From NCBI GenBank assembly GCA_016630955.3, contig CM049995.1, forward strand, positions 930,001-994,000: a stretch of 64,000 nucleotides of DNA. The letters run 5' to 3'. This stretch comes from Didymella arachidicola (taxonomy: Eukaryota; Ascomycota; Dothideomycetes; Pleosporales; Didymellaceae). The position numbers and the translations under genes are program-made. Under the pieces are notes generated by a model. The model saw only the letters and a program-made list of their open reading frames with translations. It did not search any database and was not told the origin of the DNA. Below are positions 1 through 10,598 of this stretch, piece by piece. Every line of letters starts with the position of its first letter. Positions within the stretch are counted from its first letter, which is position 1.

Positions 1-689
1 GGCTCGAGGTAGTACTAGCCACGGCTGTTATCCGCGCAGGAGCGAAAAACTTGCATTCTACTTCTACATATCGATATGGGAGGCGTTCTGATGCGTTATC
101 TCAGGTCCACTCATTTAGTACAGCTGATAGACCTGGGGCTTCTTCTCTCGGCAACGGCGTTTGTTGGAGCATTTACGTCGGACTCTTGAGCAGACAGTCG
201 TTGGGCGTACTGTAAAAACTTCCCGGCGTTTGGTATCATTCAGAGCGTTCAAGGTGGGTCGATTTCGTTATGAGCAAGCAGTGGATGCAGAGGGGGTGGG
301 AAGAAAGTGTCGTGCATGCAATATAGCAATAGCAGAATTGTGAATAATTGCAATTGTTTCTTGAGACTTGTGATGGTCATGGTCGATGGTCGACGGTCGA
401 CGGCTAAGAACCGAGCAATCAACAGTCGCGCTTCCCCGCGTGCCCGCGTTCGCCGCGACCGTGTGTACGACCGGTCTGAGTGACAACAGCAAAGCAACAA
501 GACGAATTCACGACGCGATTCACTAGCTCTCGAGCGCACTCTAAAGTCATCGTTTTCACCAACCTTGGCGCCAGAATCCTCGCACCGAATACGTCGGTAC
601 TGTACGAAACGACGCACCGTCTGGAACAACAAACGAGCCTAAGCAGCAAGAAGACGAGTGAGCAGCCAGAGACGAGGCAAGACCCAGCC
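1..689. other. intergenic, no supported gene
   Basis: Nothing here can be supported as a gene. Several short overlapping frames occur on both strands, but they show no recognisable protein and no consistent splice pattern. The part next to 690 is presumably the 5' leader and promoter of DAD3. Confidence 0.5.
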
Positions 690-1111
690 ATGGCAGAGCC
701 ACAAGACTTGCAAGCATCAACAACATCGCAACCCTCCGGGTTCTCAGACGAAGAGAGCCTCACGCCGCTGGAGCAAGAAGTGCTTGACGAATACGCGCGG
801 TTGCTGGGGAACCTGAACACTGTGCGTCTCCCCTCACACATGACTCTCTTCACTTCTTCCACAGAGGAGGAGGAGCCGTGTAAACTGCATGCCAATCTCA
901 TATTGATGTGGAGCAGATGTCGACACTCCTCTCCGAACTCAGCGATGCGCCCAGCGCGGCGATTCTGGATGGGTTGAGGGGGCTGGAGAGGAAGACGAGT
1001 CTTGTTTTTACGCTGTTGAAGGCGAGTGTGTATAGTATTGTGCTGAATCAGCAGATTCAAGATGGGCCTGGGGAGCGGGGGGACGGAGGGGAGGAGGGGT
1101 GGGAGGAGTAG
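690..1111 (+). CDS. DAD3: DASH complex subunit DAD3
   Basis: Small subunit of the DASH/Dam1 complex, which in fungi couples kinetochores to spindle microtubules. Two exons, 690-821 and 917-1111, are joined in phase 0 by a 95-bp GT-AG intron and give 108 residues. The DAD3 signature is clear: an N-terminal LTPLEQEVLDEYARLLGNLN helix, then after the intron LSELSDAPSAAILDGLRGLE followed by KTSLVFTLLKASVYSIVLNQ. The C-terminus is a short Gly/Glu-rich tail. The length fits the family, which is about 90-120 residues in filamentous fungi. The ATG at 690 is in frame with both halves of the signature, and the frame upstream of it does not resemble protein. The gene converges on the uS5m gene 192 bp downstream. 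Identification is from family knowledge of the motif; the intron is inferred from phase and splice sites. Confidence 0.9.
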
Positions 1112-1303
1112 GGAGGGGGTGGGGAGGAGGAGGATTGGTTGGAGATGATACCCCGTTCTGGTTTTCAGGTGGTTGCACGAGTCGATGGGATACAGAATTG
1201 TACAATGCTATGCGCTCCTCTATGCATGCCTGTTCCTATGATACAATGATACAATAGCCAACGTCCAAGCCCGAGTCCTGTTCTATTCGTACATGTGCTC
1301 CAC

Positions 1304-2654
1304 CTAGTGCACGCTGCCGCCGTAGTAGACCTTGCGCACGTCGACCAGCTTCTTCCCGCGGGCGCGCGCAATCTCGTCGGGGAGGCGCTGCTCGGTCAGG
1401 GCTTCCCATGTGGCCTTGATGACGTTCATCTTGTTGCGCGAGCGCGGGGTCCGGGCGGCGAGGTCCTGCAGGCCGGCGGCGCGGGCCATCTCGAAGATGA
1501 GGTGCTGGGTGCGGAGGCCGAAGCCTGTGTGGGTTAGCAGGGGCGTCGTGTAGTGGTGGGAGTGAAGGGAACATACCGGGCGGGCGGGCGAACAGCTGGA
1601 CCTTTGTGGCGCCGACCTTGTGCTCGAGATCGCCAAAGGTGGTGCGGTTCTCGTAGCGCGGGACGGGCTTCATGTTGCGGATGGCCGACATGATGCTCTG
1701 CTTGCGGCCCTCCTCGGGCTCGACGCTCTTGCCCTCGCCGACGCCCAGCAGGCCGTCGCAGTTGCCGGCAATGGTCAGGTAGTACATGCTGCGGATCTTG
1801 CCCATGCGCGTCTGGTTGACGACGCCGTGAGCGACGAGCGTCTTGGTGCGGAGCCTCTTGAGCTGCCCCTTGTCCCAGCCCATGTGCTGCAGCAGCTGCT
1901 TCTCGCGCGGGTCCTGCTCCTCGTCGGTGCGGCGGCGGCGCGTCTGGCGGGCCATGCGGTTGTCGAGCCGCGGCAGGTCCTGCGCGAGGATGCTGTGGCG
2001 CGGGTCCGCGAGCGAGTCGAGCGCCGCCTGGTTCCTGCTCGTGTAGCTGCTGCGCGGGTCGAGCGCCGCCTGTGTGACGGCCGCCTCGATGGCGTCCTCG
2101 AGCTGCTTCTGCTGCGCCGCGTCGAGCTGGCCCTCGGGCACGCCGTCGGGGTACAGCTTGGCGAGCGTCTCCGAGGCGACGCGGGCCATGTTGGCGTCGC
2201 GCTCGACCTCGTTGGCCTCTCTGAAGTAGAACTTGCCGGGGATCGCAGACGCGTCCAGCTTCTCCGGGTGGTCCGTCACGGGGTCGACCCCGGCCAGGTC
2301 GTCGGCGTATGGCATCCGCCAGGCGTCGTCGCGCGTGCTGCCCTGCGTGTACACGTCCTTGGGGTCAATGGCGGCCTCGGCGGCCTTGATGGCGGCCATC
2401 TGCGCGGGCGTGTACTGCTTCTCCAGCAGGCTGACCTCGGCCGTGTCGTACTGCGGGTACTGCTTGTCCGCCAGCTCGCTCAGCTGCTTGAGGTCCTCCG
2501 CCTTGATCGAGGGGTAGTGCGGCCGCCGTCTGCGCGCTTCTCGGGGCGCTGATGTGCTGAAGGACCGGGTCGCCGTCGCTGTCGCTGGCCCGGTCGCCGT
2601 CGTTTTCGCTGTCGCTCTCGCGAAGAGGCATCGCGCAGGCCGGCAGACGCTCAT
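1304..2654 (-). CDS. MRPS5: mitochondrial small ribosomal subunit protein uS5m
   Basis: Ribosomal protein S5 homologue of the mitochondrial small subunit. Two exons, 1577-2654 and 1304-1524, flank a 52-bp intron with donor GTATGT and acceptor CACAG, giving 432 residues. The first ~35 residues are rich in Arg, Ala, Ser and Thr with almost no acidic residues (MSVCRPARCLFARATAK), as expected for a mitochondrial presequence. A long Ala/Asp/Glu-rich fungal extension follows. The S5 double-stranded-RNA-binding core is VNQTRMGKIRSMYYLTIAGN near residues 280-305. The S5 C-terminal domain spans the splice junction (KVQLFARPPGFGLRTQHLIF) and ends KVYYGGSVH. It is divergent from TRM2, with a 220-bp intergenic region that carries an 11-bp tandem repeat. 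GC content is higher than in its neighbours. Confidence 0.92.
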
Positions 2655-2723
2655 TGTGCTGGGGGACCGTCCGCGGTGAGGTCAATTGGGGGCTTTCGAC
2701 AGGTGCTCGGCAAGATCTGAGCG

Positions 2724-2756
2724 CGCTGCCGTAACGCTGCCGTAACGCTGCCGTCG
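2724..2756. repeat. 11-bp tandem repeat, three copies, in divergent promoter
   Basis: Three head-to-tail copies of CGCTGCCGTAA lie at 2724-2734, 2735-2745 and 2746-2756. The third ends in CG instead of AA. They lie roughly 70 bp upstream of the uS5m start and about 120 bp upstream of TRM2, so they sit inside the only promoter space available to both genes. A regulatory role is inference from position. Confidence 0.7.
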
Positions 2757-2850
2757 AAAAGTATCAACGCCGCCGCGAATAATGGCCAATGCGCATCCAG
2801 AGGGCTAGCCAATCGCGCCACACCAGAACGAGTGACTAACATGACTTTTT

Positions 2851-2857
2851 TATAAAC
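2851..2857 (+). promoter_or_regulatory. TATA-like element close to the first TRM2 ATG
   Basis: TATAAAC preceded by a T-run lies only 18-24 bp upstream of the first in-frame ATG of TRM2 (2875). If it works as a TATA box with initiation about 30 bp or more downstream, many transcripts would begin at or after 2875 and use the next in-frame ATG at 2953. This could decide between two N-termini. It is a single motif match. Confidence 0.35.
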
Positions 2858-2874
2858 ACCCGCTGAGACTCTGC

Positions 2875-4656
2875 ATGTTCCCCAGAATACTGTCTCGACC
2901 GCTGCGCACGCTTTGCACAAGCCGGGGCCTCTGCCAGACATCACGACACAGCATGGCCTCCTCAGCAGACAACGTGGCGCCCATCGAGAGCAATGGCGCA
3001 AAGAGGCAGTTCGAAACCCCGTTGCGCACCGAGGAAGCCTCACGGGGCAGCTATAGGTTCAAGAACAAGAGAATGAAGAACGGGCATGCTGTCAGCAGCC
3101 AGATTCTAAAGACCAATGGCACCACAGAGGAAATCTTGCTAGAAGACGTCACTGCTCTGATCAAGAAGTTCAACCTAGAACGAGAAAGAAAGGATGTCTC
3201 GACACAGCTACCAGAAAAGTTCAGTGAAATCGAGGTCACCATCAAGGAGCTCTCATCTACCGGCGATGGTCTTGGATTCCAGGAAGGTTCGGACTCAGAC
3301 CAAGTCTATGCCGTTCCATTCACTGCGCCTGGCGACACGGTAACCGCCAAGATCTTCAAGCACTTTGAAAAGGACAAGTACTCCATGGCCGACTTTGTCA
3401 AAGTCAGCAAGCCCTCGCCACACCGTGACCAGTCTCTTGTCAAGTGCCCCTACTTCTCGCAGTGTTCGGGATGCCAATTCCAGATGCTGCCTTACGACTA
3501 CCAGCTTCAACACAAAAAATCTATCGTAGAGCGCGCATACAAGAACTTCTCCAACCTGTCTCCTGAACTCATCCCCACCATCGGCGACACAATCGGTTCG
3601 CCACTCCAATACGGCTACCGCACCAAGCTCACACCGCACTTCGACGGCCCCCCTGACTCCCGGCGGAGCGACGGACGCAACGGCATCAGACGAACCTTCA
3701 AGGAAGTCCCGCCTATCGGCTTCATGAAAAAGGGAACGCGTATCACCATGGACATTGAGGACTGCCCGATTGGCACCGAAGCCGTCCGCGCCGGCAACAA
3801 ACGCGAGCGCAAAAAGGTCGCGGACACGCTTTCTTCATACCACAAAGGCGCCACCATCCTCCTACGCGAGAACACGCAAAGAATACCAAAAGAAGACTAC
3901 ACCGTCTCCAAAGAAGACCCCGACGCCATCGACGAGGATCTAGGCTCTCACATCCACCGCAAAACCTGCGTCACCGACCCCAACGCCCGCACCACGGAAT
4001 TCATCGACTCCTTCCGCTTCATCAACCCAGCAGGCTCCTTCTTCCAGAACAACAACTCCATCCTCCCCCCCTTCACAAACTACATCCGCTCGCACATCCT
4101 CCCCACAGACCCCAACCACACCATCAAATACCTCATCGACGCCTACTCCGGCTCGGGCCTCTTCACCATCACCCTGTCGAGCTTATTCAAGAGCAGCCTC
4201 GGCATCGACGTCTCATCCAGCAGCATCAAATCCGCGACCGAGAATGCAGAGATCAACGGCCTGACGCCCGACCGCGCCCGCTTCATCGCTGCTGACGCCG
4301 CGAAACTGTTCGCTAGCATTACTACGCCCGCTGACGAGACGGTCGTCATGCTCGATCCCCCGCGCAAGGGCTGCGATGAGAGTTTTCTTCGGCAGCTGGT
4401 GCAGTATGCGCCGGCGCGGGTCGTGTATGTGAGCTGCAATGTGCACACGCAGGCGAGGGATGTGGGTTTGCTTGTGGGCGGTATGAAGGGGGTGGATGGT
4501 GGGTGTGGTGTGGGAGAGGGGTGTTATGAGATGGAGAGCTTGAGAGGGTTTGATTTTTTCCCGCAGACGGGGCATGTTGAGGGTGTTGCTGTGCTTAGAC
4601 GAAAGGGCAAAGGTGGGGAGGGAAGGGAGGAGAGCGCTCAGAGCGGCGCTGAGTAG
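2875..4656 (+). CDS. TRM2: tRNA (uracil-5-)-methyltransferase, TRM2/RlmD type
   Basis: S-adenosylmethionine-dependent enzyme predicted to form 5-methyluridine in tRNA (position 54 in yeast Trm2). Single exon, 593 residues. In order: an N-terminal stretch that looks like a mitochondrial presequence (residues 1-26), a basic linker, a TRAM RNA-binding domain at about 114-180, a cysteine cluster C-x5-C-x2-C at 191-200 as in iron-sulfur RlmD/TrmA relatives, the SAM motif YSGSGLFTI near 424, the DPPRKG motif near 494 and the catalytic Cys in YVSCN near 521. The C-terminus ends in a short low-complexity tail. Two starts are possible: ATG 2875 with the presequence, or ATG 2953 (Met27), which has a better context. 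TRM2 and ARP3 converge with 234 bp between stops. Confidence 0.93.
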   Translation: MFPRILSRPLRTLCTSRGLCQTSRHSMASSADNVAPIESNGAKRQFETPLRTEEASRGSYRFKNKRMKNGHAVSSQILKTNGTTEEILLEDVTALIKKFNLERERKDVSTQLPEKFSEIEVTIKELSSTGDGLGFQEGSDSDQVYAVPFTAPGDTVTAKIFKHFEKDKYSMADFVKVSKPSPHRDQSLVKCPYFSQCSGCQFQMLPYDYQLQHKKSIVERAYKNFSNLSPELIPTIGDTIGSPLQYGYRTKLTPHFDGPPDSRRSDGRNGIRRTFKEVPPIGFMKKGTRITMDIEDCPIGTEAVRAGNKRERKKVADTLSSYHKGATILLRENTQRIPKEDYTVSKEDPDAIDEDLGSHIHRKTCVTDPNARTTEFIDSFRFINPAGSFFQNNNSILPPFTNYIRSHILPTDPNHTIKYLIDAYSGSGLFTITLSSLFKSSLGIDVSSSSIKSATENAEINGLTPDRARFIAADAAKLFASITTPADETVVMLDPPRKGCDESFLRQLVQYAPARVVYVSCNVHTQARDVGLLVGGMKGVDGGCGVGEGCYEMESLRGFDFFPQTGHVEGVAVLRRKGKGGEGREESAQSGAE

Positions 4657-4890
4657 ACGAGGTTGTAGTGCATATACGAACATCGCAAGTGGAATTCGTC
4701 GTGCATAGTTGGCGTTGTGCTCGTTCTCAAAAGCTGCCCTCATAGCGTGATCTTGATTCACGTGCAAGGAGAATTGTCAGTCGGGATCACCAGTCGACAA
4801 TGCACGTGTGATCATATGGCTTGATATTCTGAAGTTTTGGCAATGCTCACAATCACGCTCACCATCCTCTCATGAGAGCCCAACTCCCAT

Positions 4891-6431
4891 CTAAGTGCTG
4901 CCCGGCCCACCCAGTAGCGCGAATCGGCGGACAATGCTGGGACCAATCTCATCGTACTCTGCCTTGGTGTGGCAGTAACTCCTGAACTCGGGTGTCTGAC
5001 CCAGCAAAGATCCACCAAACCATGGGCCGTGTCTTTGTCTCTTGTGTGTAATGACCTGTACTTCCAGACCACCACTCTTCGCACCACCGCTGCGTGCCTC
5101 CGAGGCCTTGATACGGGCATCGACCAGGTGCCTGATGTCACGCTGCAGACGGCGGCCAAAGTCCTTGTACAGCGTTGAACCACCAGAAAGGACAATGTTC
5201 TTGTACAATCCTCTTCGTACATCGATGGGCGAGGTCTGGATAACGTTGTCGACAATCGTGGGGAGAGGAGTGAGGAAGTCGGACGAGTAGATCTCGGGGT
5301 TAAAGAAAATCTCGGGCGCGAGGAAACGTTCGTACCCGACATCGACGGTCGTGGTCTTTCCGTTCGCATACGTGACGGTGTGCTGCTTGAACCTGTCGTC
5401 CGACTCACGATCGTAGCGTGCGAACTCCTTGACAATATCCGGGCAAACGTAGCAGTATTCCTCCTTGATGCGCTCCGCAGTCGCAAGAGATGAGTCAGAC
5501 TCGCCACGCTCTCGGAGCAGCGACTGGACGAACTGCGTGATATCGCGACCGGCGATTGGGACACTCTTGATCGAAGAGCCAATGACGTAACCCTCGGCGA
5601 CGGGAATAACGTGAGTGACACCAGCACCGGAGTCAATGACAGTACCAGTGAGCGATCGATCTTGCACCTTGGAGCTGGTCCACGACGCTGCGAGGGCAAG
5701 GACAGCCTGCACGGCAATATATAGACCAGCGACGTTGAACGACTCGAACATGATTTCGGCGGTGGCTTCACGGTTCTCCGGAGGGTTCAGAGGCTACCAT
5801 TGTGTCAGCAAGCCTTGATGTGCAGGACAGGCGTCTCTTTGGCTTACAGGTTCAGTCAGGAGAAAGTGGTGGTCCTCAGGCTCGACCCTGAGGTACTTGA
5901 ATATCGAGTTAGACCAAAAGCGCTCCATGAGATCCTGTCACCCGTCAATACGCTGCGCACCACTATTTGTACATCCAAATCGTACCCAGTTGTCGATCTG
6001 CCCGTGTCTGATGGGGTAGTTGATGCCGTAGCCGGAGCCTCCAGCAGCCGAGAGCGCCTCATCACCAATGTAGAAGTCCAGATCCTCAGTGCCGCGCTTC
6101 CCTGAGAGATGGCCACTGGGGCCAGCACCGCCGGTCAAGAAAGAAGGCTTATTCGCGACTGCTGGGCGGCCAGAGCCGGAGCTACCTCCACCACCAGTCG
6201 GGCCTCGTGTGGCTATGGCGGTGGGGAAGACGAAGGAAGGGGAGTCGTTGCCGGCGAAACCTAGGGTAACTGTTACTACGAGGGGTACAATATGTTGATG
6301 GGTGGCCTCATACCGAGCTTCGAGTATCCCGTACCGCTGCAAGCGTCCGTCAGTACTCAATCGCAATGCAAGGGCTCACAGGCAACTAGAGCTTACTTGT
6401 CCATGACAACGGCGGGGGTTTGAGACGCCAT
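4891..6431 (-). CDS. ARP3: actin-related protein 3 (Arp2/3 complex)
   Basis: ATP-binding subunit of the Arp2/3 complex, which nucleates branched actin filaments at endocytic patches. Five exons on the minus strand: 6397-6431, 6314-6336, 5986-6260, 5848-5934 and 4891-5793. All phases agree, giving 440 residues. It starts MASQTPAVVMDNGTGYSKLG, and the actin phosphate-1 loop is spread over the first three exons, including a 23-nt exon 2. Other landmarks are GTEDLDFYIGDEA, the exon DLMERFWSNSIFKYLRVEPE, GTVIDSGAGVTHVIPVAEGY (phosphate-2), VLSGGSTLYKDFGRR (adenosine motif) and PWFGGSLLG near the C-terminus. Length matches the family (about 420-450). It is divergent from the taspase gene across 785 bp. 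Confidence 0.96.
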
Positions 6432-7216
6432 CCTTGCTAGTATGTGCGGTGCGCACGCAAGCTGAGGTCGCTGAAGGGGGGCCCGCTGGCAATGGTCCGT
6501 TTGCGCAACAAAGGTGGTGGTGGTGGTGCCTAGGTGTACGCCAACAGTGAGTAGTGGGACCGTCGTCAGTGGAATGGCTGGGTTGGCTCAGGCACTACGC
6601 CAAGGGCGGGGCGGGGCGGACAGCAAATGTGGGGGGAGCTCCTTAAGACCTCAAGCTCGAGCTCCGCTTGCTCGTTCCTTTTACCATCATTCTGTGCCAA
6701 TATGCCGATGCTGTGGTCAGGGCGGTTGAAAGACCGCAAAGACGTGATGTTTCTCAGCCACATGGCATGAGCAGCTTGAGAGGAAAGAGCCACCGTTCGC
6801 ACAGCCAACACACGGCCTTGCCATTGATTCCTCTTACTAACCACCAGCTCTCACCGAGCCTGACCGCTCACTATAGCGACGCCGCAGCAGGTCTAACTTC
6901 CCACAGCGCGGAACACTTTCATTGTTTACTAACTTCTCGTTCTTCTCACCTGGTCTCTTACCTACGCAAACTTCTCAACTCCGCCCTATCGTTAATCTAA
7001 CGAACACCTGACTGCCGTCTTTACGACAGCACAACTTGCCAACTGACTCGTGAGCCCTCGAAGCTTTGCGTCAAAATCTCGCCTGCATTCTACCGCGTCA
7101 TTCGGACTCTGAAGGTCCCATACGCCGCCCAAGTCTGCCAAGCTTCACACGCCTGAACTGTGAGCCTGGGTCCGCGATTCCGCAACTTTTGTCGACACTT
7201 CTCCTTGTCCAAGGAT
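6432..7216. other. divergent promoter region ARP3 / taspase
   Basis: This 785-bp region lies between two divergent starts. No coding frame here is supported. CT-rich stretches at 6930-7010 and 7100-7210 may belong to the 5' leader of the taspase gene. No known element could be identified with confidence. Confidence 0.5.
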
Positions 7217-9224
7217 ATGTCGGCTTCTACTCGTTACTTTGACGGTGCATACCCTGCCGACCGTATTGTTCGGAAAGCAACGCGTAGCCCACCGCCGCCT
7301 GAGGAACCATGCGTCATCTTTGTTCATGCAGGCGCGGGCTATCATAGTCATCAAAACGAGAGGATACACCTTGAAGCATGCCACGAGTGAGTTCCTCGAT
7401 CCAAGCCACACGCAAACATACAGGAAGGTACTGACGGTTTCCAGTGCTGCGGCCATTGGCATGTGTATCATGAAGAACGCCGGCTCCTCGATAGATGCTG
7501 TCGAAGCTGCCATCAAACTGCTTGAGGATCGAGAGATCACTAATGCGGGTTATGGCAGCAACCTTGCTATGGATGGAGTAGTTGAGTGCGACGCGTCGAT
7601 CGTTGATCACTTTGGACGCAGTGGCGCTGTGGGCGCGGTGGCCCGTATGAGTTCCCTCACCATGTCTATTTCAATACTGATCTGATCTACAGAAATCAAG
7701 AACCCCATCTCACTGGCACGCCTGGTTTATGAACACACCAGTAAGCCACTGACCCTTCGACGAGTTCCACCGAATCTTCTGTGCGCCCAGGGAGCGACTG
7801 AGTTTGCTGTGGAGCAGGGCATGCCTATCGTCCCTCATGATTGGCTCGTCTCCGATGCCGCCAAAGAACGCTGGATTCGTTGGAGGAAAGATCTCAAGAA
7901 TGCCGAGAAGAAAGCAAAGAAAGCAGGGCAGCATCCCTCATGCTACAAATTGCGAGCCGACGTCTCTCCGAACGACGAGGTTCTGCAATCTCAGGTTCGT
8001 CAGAGACATACAGATGCGCTGCTCCGACAACACCCTTCTCTGCATCAGTCGCCTTCGCCCGAGCCGTATGAAGAGTCACTCTATTATTCGACTGAGAACA
8101 ACTCAAGCACACCTTCTGAGCCGACAGCGCAGTCTGGGCTCTCATCTGGTTCATGGCCCAGCGACTACCGTTTACCCAGCCCTGAGACGGCCGACCCCTC
8201 ACTTATTGCCACTGAGCTTGGTCCGCCATCGATTGCGGAGTCTTCGAGAAGCGCTTTGATCAACAGCACACAGCAGGTGCCCACGCTTGGCCAGTTCAAG
8301 ACAAATCGAACCGTCAATTCGGAGCAGATGGGCGAGGACGATGAGATGGAAGATGCACCTCATCAGGGAATCAATGGATCTTTAACACGGAAAGTCTGGG
8401 GAGATGGCTCTGGTGAGGAGTCGGACTCCACAAGTACGGCGGCTGTCAATGCACCGAACTCAAGGGTTCCTTCACAACCCAGCGTATGCGACGATGGCGT
8501 AGACCTCGATATTCCTTTGAACGAGGGTCTCTCGGGTCGCCTTAAGGACACTGCAGAACACACAAAGCAGGATGACACATGGATTCCGCTCCCTCTCTCA
8601 TATTCCGAAGATAAGCCAGACCACATTACCGATACCGTTGGAGTGATCGCCATTGATAGTTGGGGCCGCATTGCATGCGGTGCATCCTCTGGTGGTATCG
8701 GCATGAAGTACCGTGGCCGTGTAGGTCCTGCGGCCCTTGTTGGTGTTGGCGCTGCTGTCGTGCCTCTCGACCCTGACGACAGTGAACAAGCGACAGTAGC
8801 GACTGTGACCAGCGGTACCGGCGAGCACATGGCAACAACCATGGCTGCGACAACATGCGCAGAACGACTGTACCAAAGCGTGAAGAAAGAGAAGGGAGGC
8901 GAGTACGTGGAGGTCACCGAAGATGAAGCCCTCAAAGCAATGATCGAAAACGAGTTTATGGGCCATGCCAGCGTAAAGCATAGCAACTCTGCTGGAGCTA
9001 TCGGTATCCTGGGCGTGAAGAGGACCAGGCATGGAATCATGCTCTTCTACGGCCACAACACCGATTCTTTCGCTATGGCCTCGATGTCGTCGGACGAAGA
9101 CGTGCCAAAATGCACCATGTCTCGCAGCAACGGCAACGGACAAATCGCTCAAGGTGGACGCATGATGTCGTACAAAACTCGAAAGAGGGCGAAGGTCGTG
9201 CCACGTCAGCGTCCAGTAGGGTAG
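7217..9224 (+). CDS. TASP1: threonine aspartase (taspase-type Ntn hydrolase)
   Basis: Member of the asparaginase-2 family of N-terminal-nucleophile hydrolases, closest in motifs to threonine aspartase 1. Such proteins cleave themselves before a Thr that becomes the catalytic nucleophile. Three exons, 7217-7386, 7445-7644 and 7693-9224, give 633 residues. The alpha part has FVHAGAGYH, NAGYGSNLAMDG and IKNPISLARLVYEHTSKPL. The predicted cleavage point is DTVGVIAID with Thr438, followed by GGIGMKYRGRVGPAALVGVG, TSGTGEHM and CTMSRSNGNGQIAQGG. Human taspase has its Thr at 234, so this alpha segment is about 200 residues longer. The excess is a Ser/Pro/Glu-rich, probably disordered stretch at roughly residues 225-425. 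The first ATG after the leader is 7217. Substrate is unknown; the protein could also be a plain asparaginase-like enzyme. Confidence 0.88.
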
Positions 9225-9854
9225 CACGACCTCTTTCCCAGGCTTCTGAGCCTGGCACGACACTGAGTCTCCGCACTGGCTTCACTCTCCTCTTGCTCCT
9301 GTTTCCTCTACACGCCCGGGCAATGATGTGAGCATCCGAACTTCCGCTACTTTTCTTAATATTTCCGCTGAATACCCCTATGCAGAGCAACGGTGGCTCC
9401 GTTTACTGGCAGCTTAGTCTCGGTACAATTCGCTGAAGACTGGCCGGTGTAAGACAAGGTCATTACAACTTCCCGCGGCCAAAAAAGCATTTGAGTTTTC
9501 TGATGACAATACACATCCTATTGATTTGAAAGACATTGAACGAAGTGCATGATGATTTGCGTGAGAGGGGTACTTGACTAATCATCAAACTGCAGATTGC
9601 GTCACTCGGCTTTAACGGTAGCCTACTCCGCATATGTACTTGTTGTGAACAATGGCGAGCTACAGCGCCAGTATTACAACACCGACAATTAGTAAACAAG
9701 TCTCGACTTACAAAGCGGTCACATAAAGTCGCATCGAGTGTTCTTCTACAGCCATTACCACGATTCTAACGCAATTGCTCTCAGACTTACTTGTAAAGCC
9801 GACCACCTCATCACCACAATTCCAAGCAACAATATCAATTCGAGTACCACAAAC
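9225..9854. other. intergenic, nothing recognised
   Basis: The 630 bp between the taspase stop and the SDR start hold no supported coding frame. The last ~100 bp are CA-rich and are probably the 5' leader of the SDR gene. Confidence 0.5.
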
Positions 9855-10598
9855 ATGGCATCGAAGCTCATCACCATCGTCGCTGGTGTCGGGCCAGGAA
9901 CTGGAGCGTCAGTGGCCCGCAAGTTTGCAAAGAGCTATCCCGTTGTGCTGCTTGCACGTAAGCCAGAGAACTTCGAGTCGCTCGCCGAGGAGATTAACAA
10001 ATCCGGCGGCAAAGCGATTGGCATCTCGACCGATGTGTCATCGAAGGACAGTCTCAGTAACGCTCTCAGTGCTATCAAGAAGGAGTTCGGTGACAACGTT
10101 GGCGCCGCGGCAGCGATCTTCAATGCTTCAGGTGGCTTCCTGCGCAAGCCCTTCCTCGAAGTCGATTCCAGCGTGTTCGAGCAGTCTCTCAACGTGTCAG
10201 CTCTAGGTGGCATTCTATTCAGCCAGACGTTCCTTCCCTTACTGCTCAAGGGCAAGGAGCAGGGATCGAAGCACCCGCCTACCCTGATCTTCACCGGCGC
10301 CACAGCGAGCGTCAAGAGCAGCGCGCAGCTAGCCAGTTTCTCTACAGGCAAGTGGGCGCTGAGAGCGCTCAGCCAGAGCTTGGCGAAGGAATTCGGGCCC
10401 CAAGGAATCCACGTCAGCCATGCAATTATTGATGGGGTTATCGATATCCCCCGCACGAAGGAGTGGTTGAAGGATCTGGGCCCGGAGGCTAAGTTGAGCT
10501 CGGAGGGTATTGCGGATGACTACTGGTATCTGCATACCCAGCCCGTGACTAATTTCACGTGGGAGCTGGATACAAGACCGGCTGTTGAGAAGTGGTAG
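9855..10598 (+). CDS. short-chain dehydrogenase/reductase family protein lacking the catalytic Tyr
   Basis: Single-exon 247-residue Rossmann-fold protein of the SDR superfamily. The nucleotide-binding loop GVGPGTG is at residues 11-17 and an FNASGG equivalent of the NAG motif is near 89-94. In the active site the usual Y-x3-K is F162-S-T-G-K166, so the catalytic tyrosine is missing while the lysine remains. T150/S152 sit where the catalytic Ser is expected. Some SDR subgroups naturally carry Phe here, so this may be a subgroup trait and not damage. The start ATG 9855 has context AAACATGG; the longer frame upstream begins only with a non-ATG codon. Substrate and direction of reaction cannot be stated. 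It converges on the CHORD gene with 147 bp between them. Confidence 0.85.
   Translation: MASKLITIVAGVGPGTGASVARKFAKSYPVVLLARKPENFESLAEEINKSGGKAIGISTDVSSKDSLSNALSAIKKEFGDNVGAAAAIFNASGGFLRKPFLEVDSSVFEQSLNVSALGGILFSQTFLPLLLKGKEQGSKHPPTLIFTGATASVKSSAQLASFSTGKWALRALSQSLAKEFGPQGIHVSHAIIDGVIDIPRTKEWLKDLGPEAKLSSEGIADDYWYLHTQPVTNFTWELDTRPAVEKW

Noticed and set aside
1620..2552. 310-residue plus-strand open frame antisense to uS5m
   Set aside because: It is a shadow of a GC-rich gene with C/G-ending codons; the protein is a Leu/Val/Arg-rich low-complexity string.
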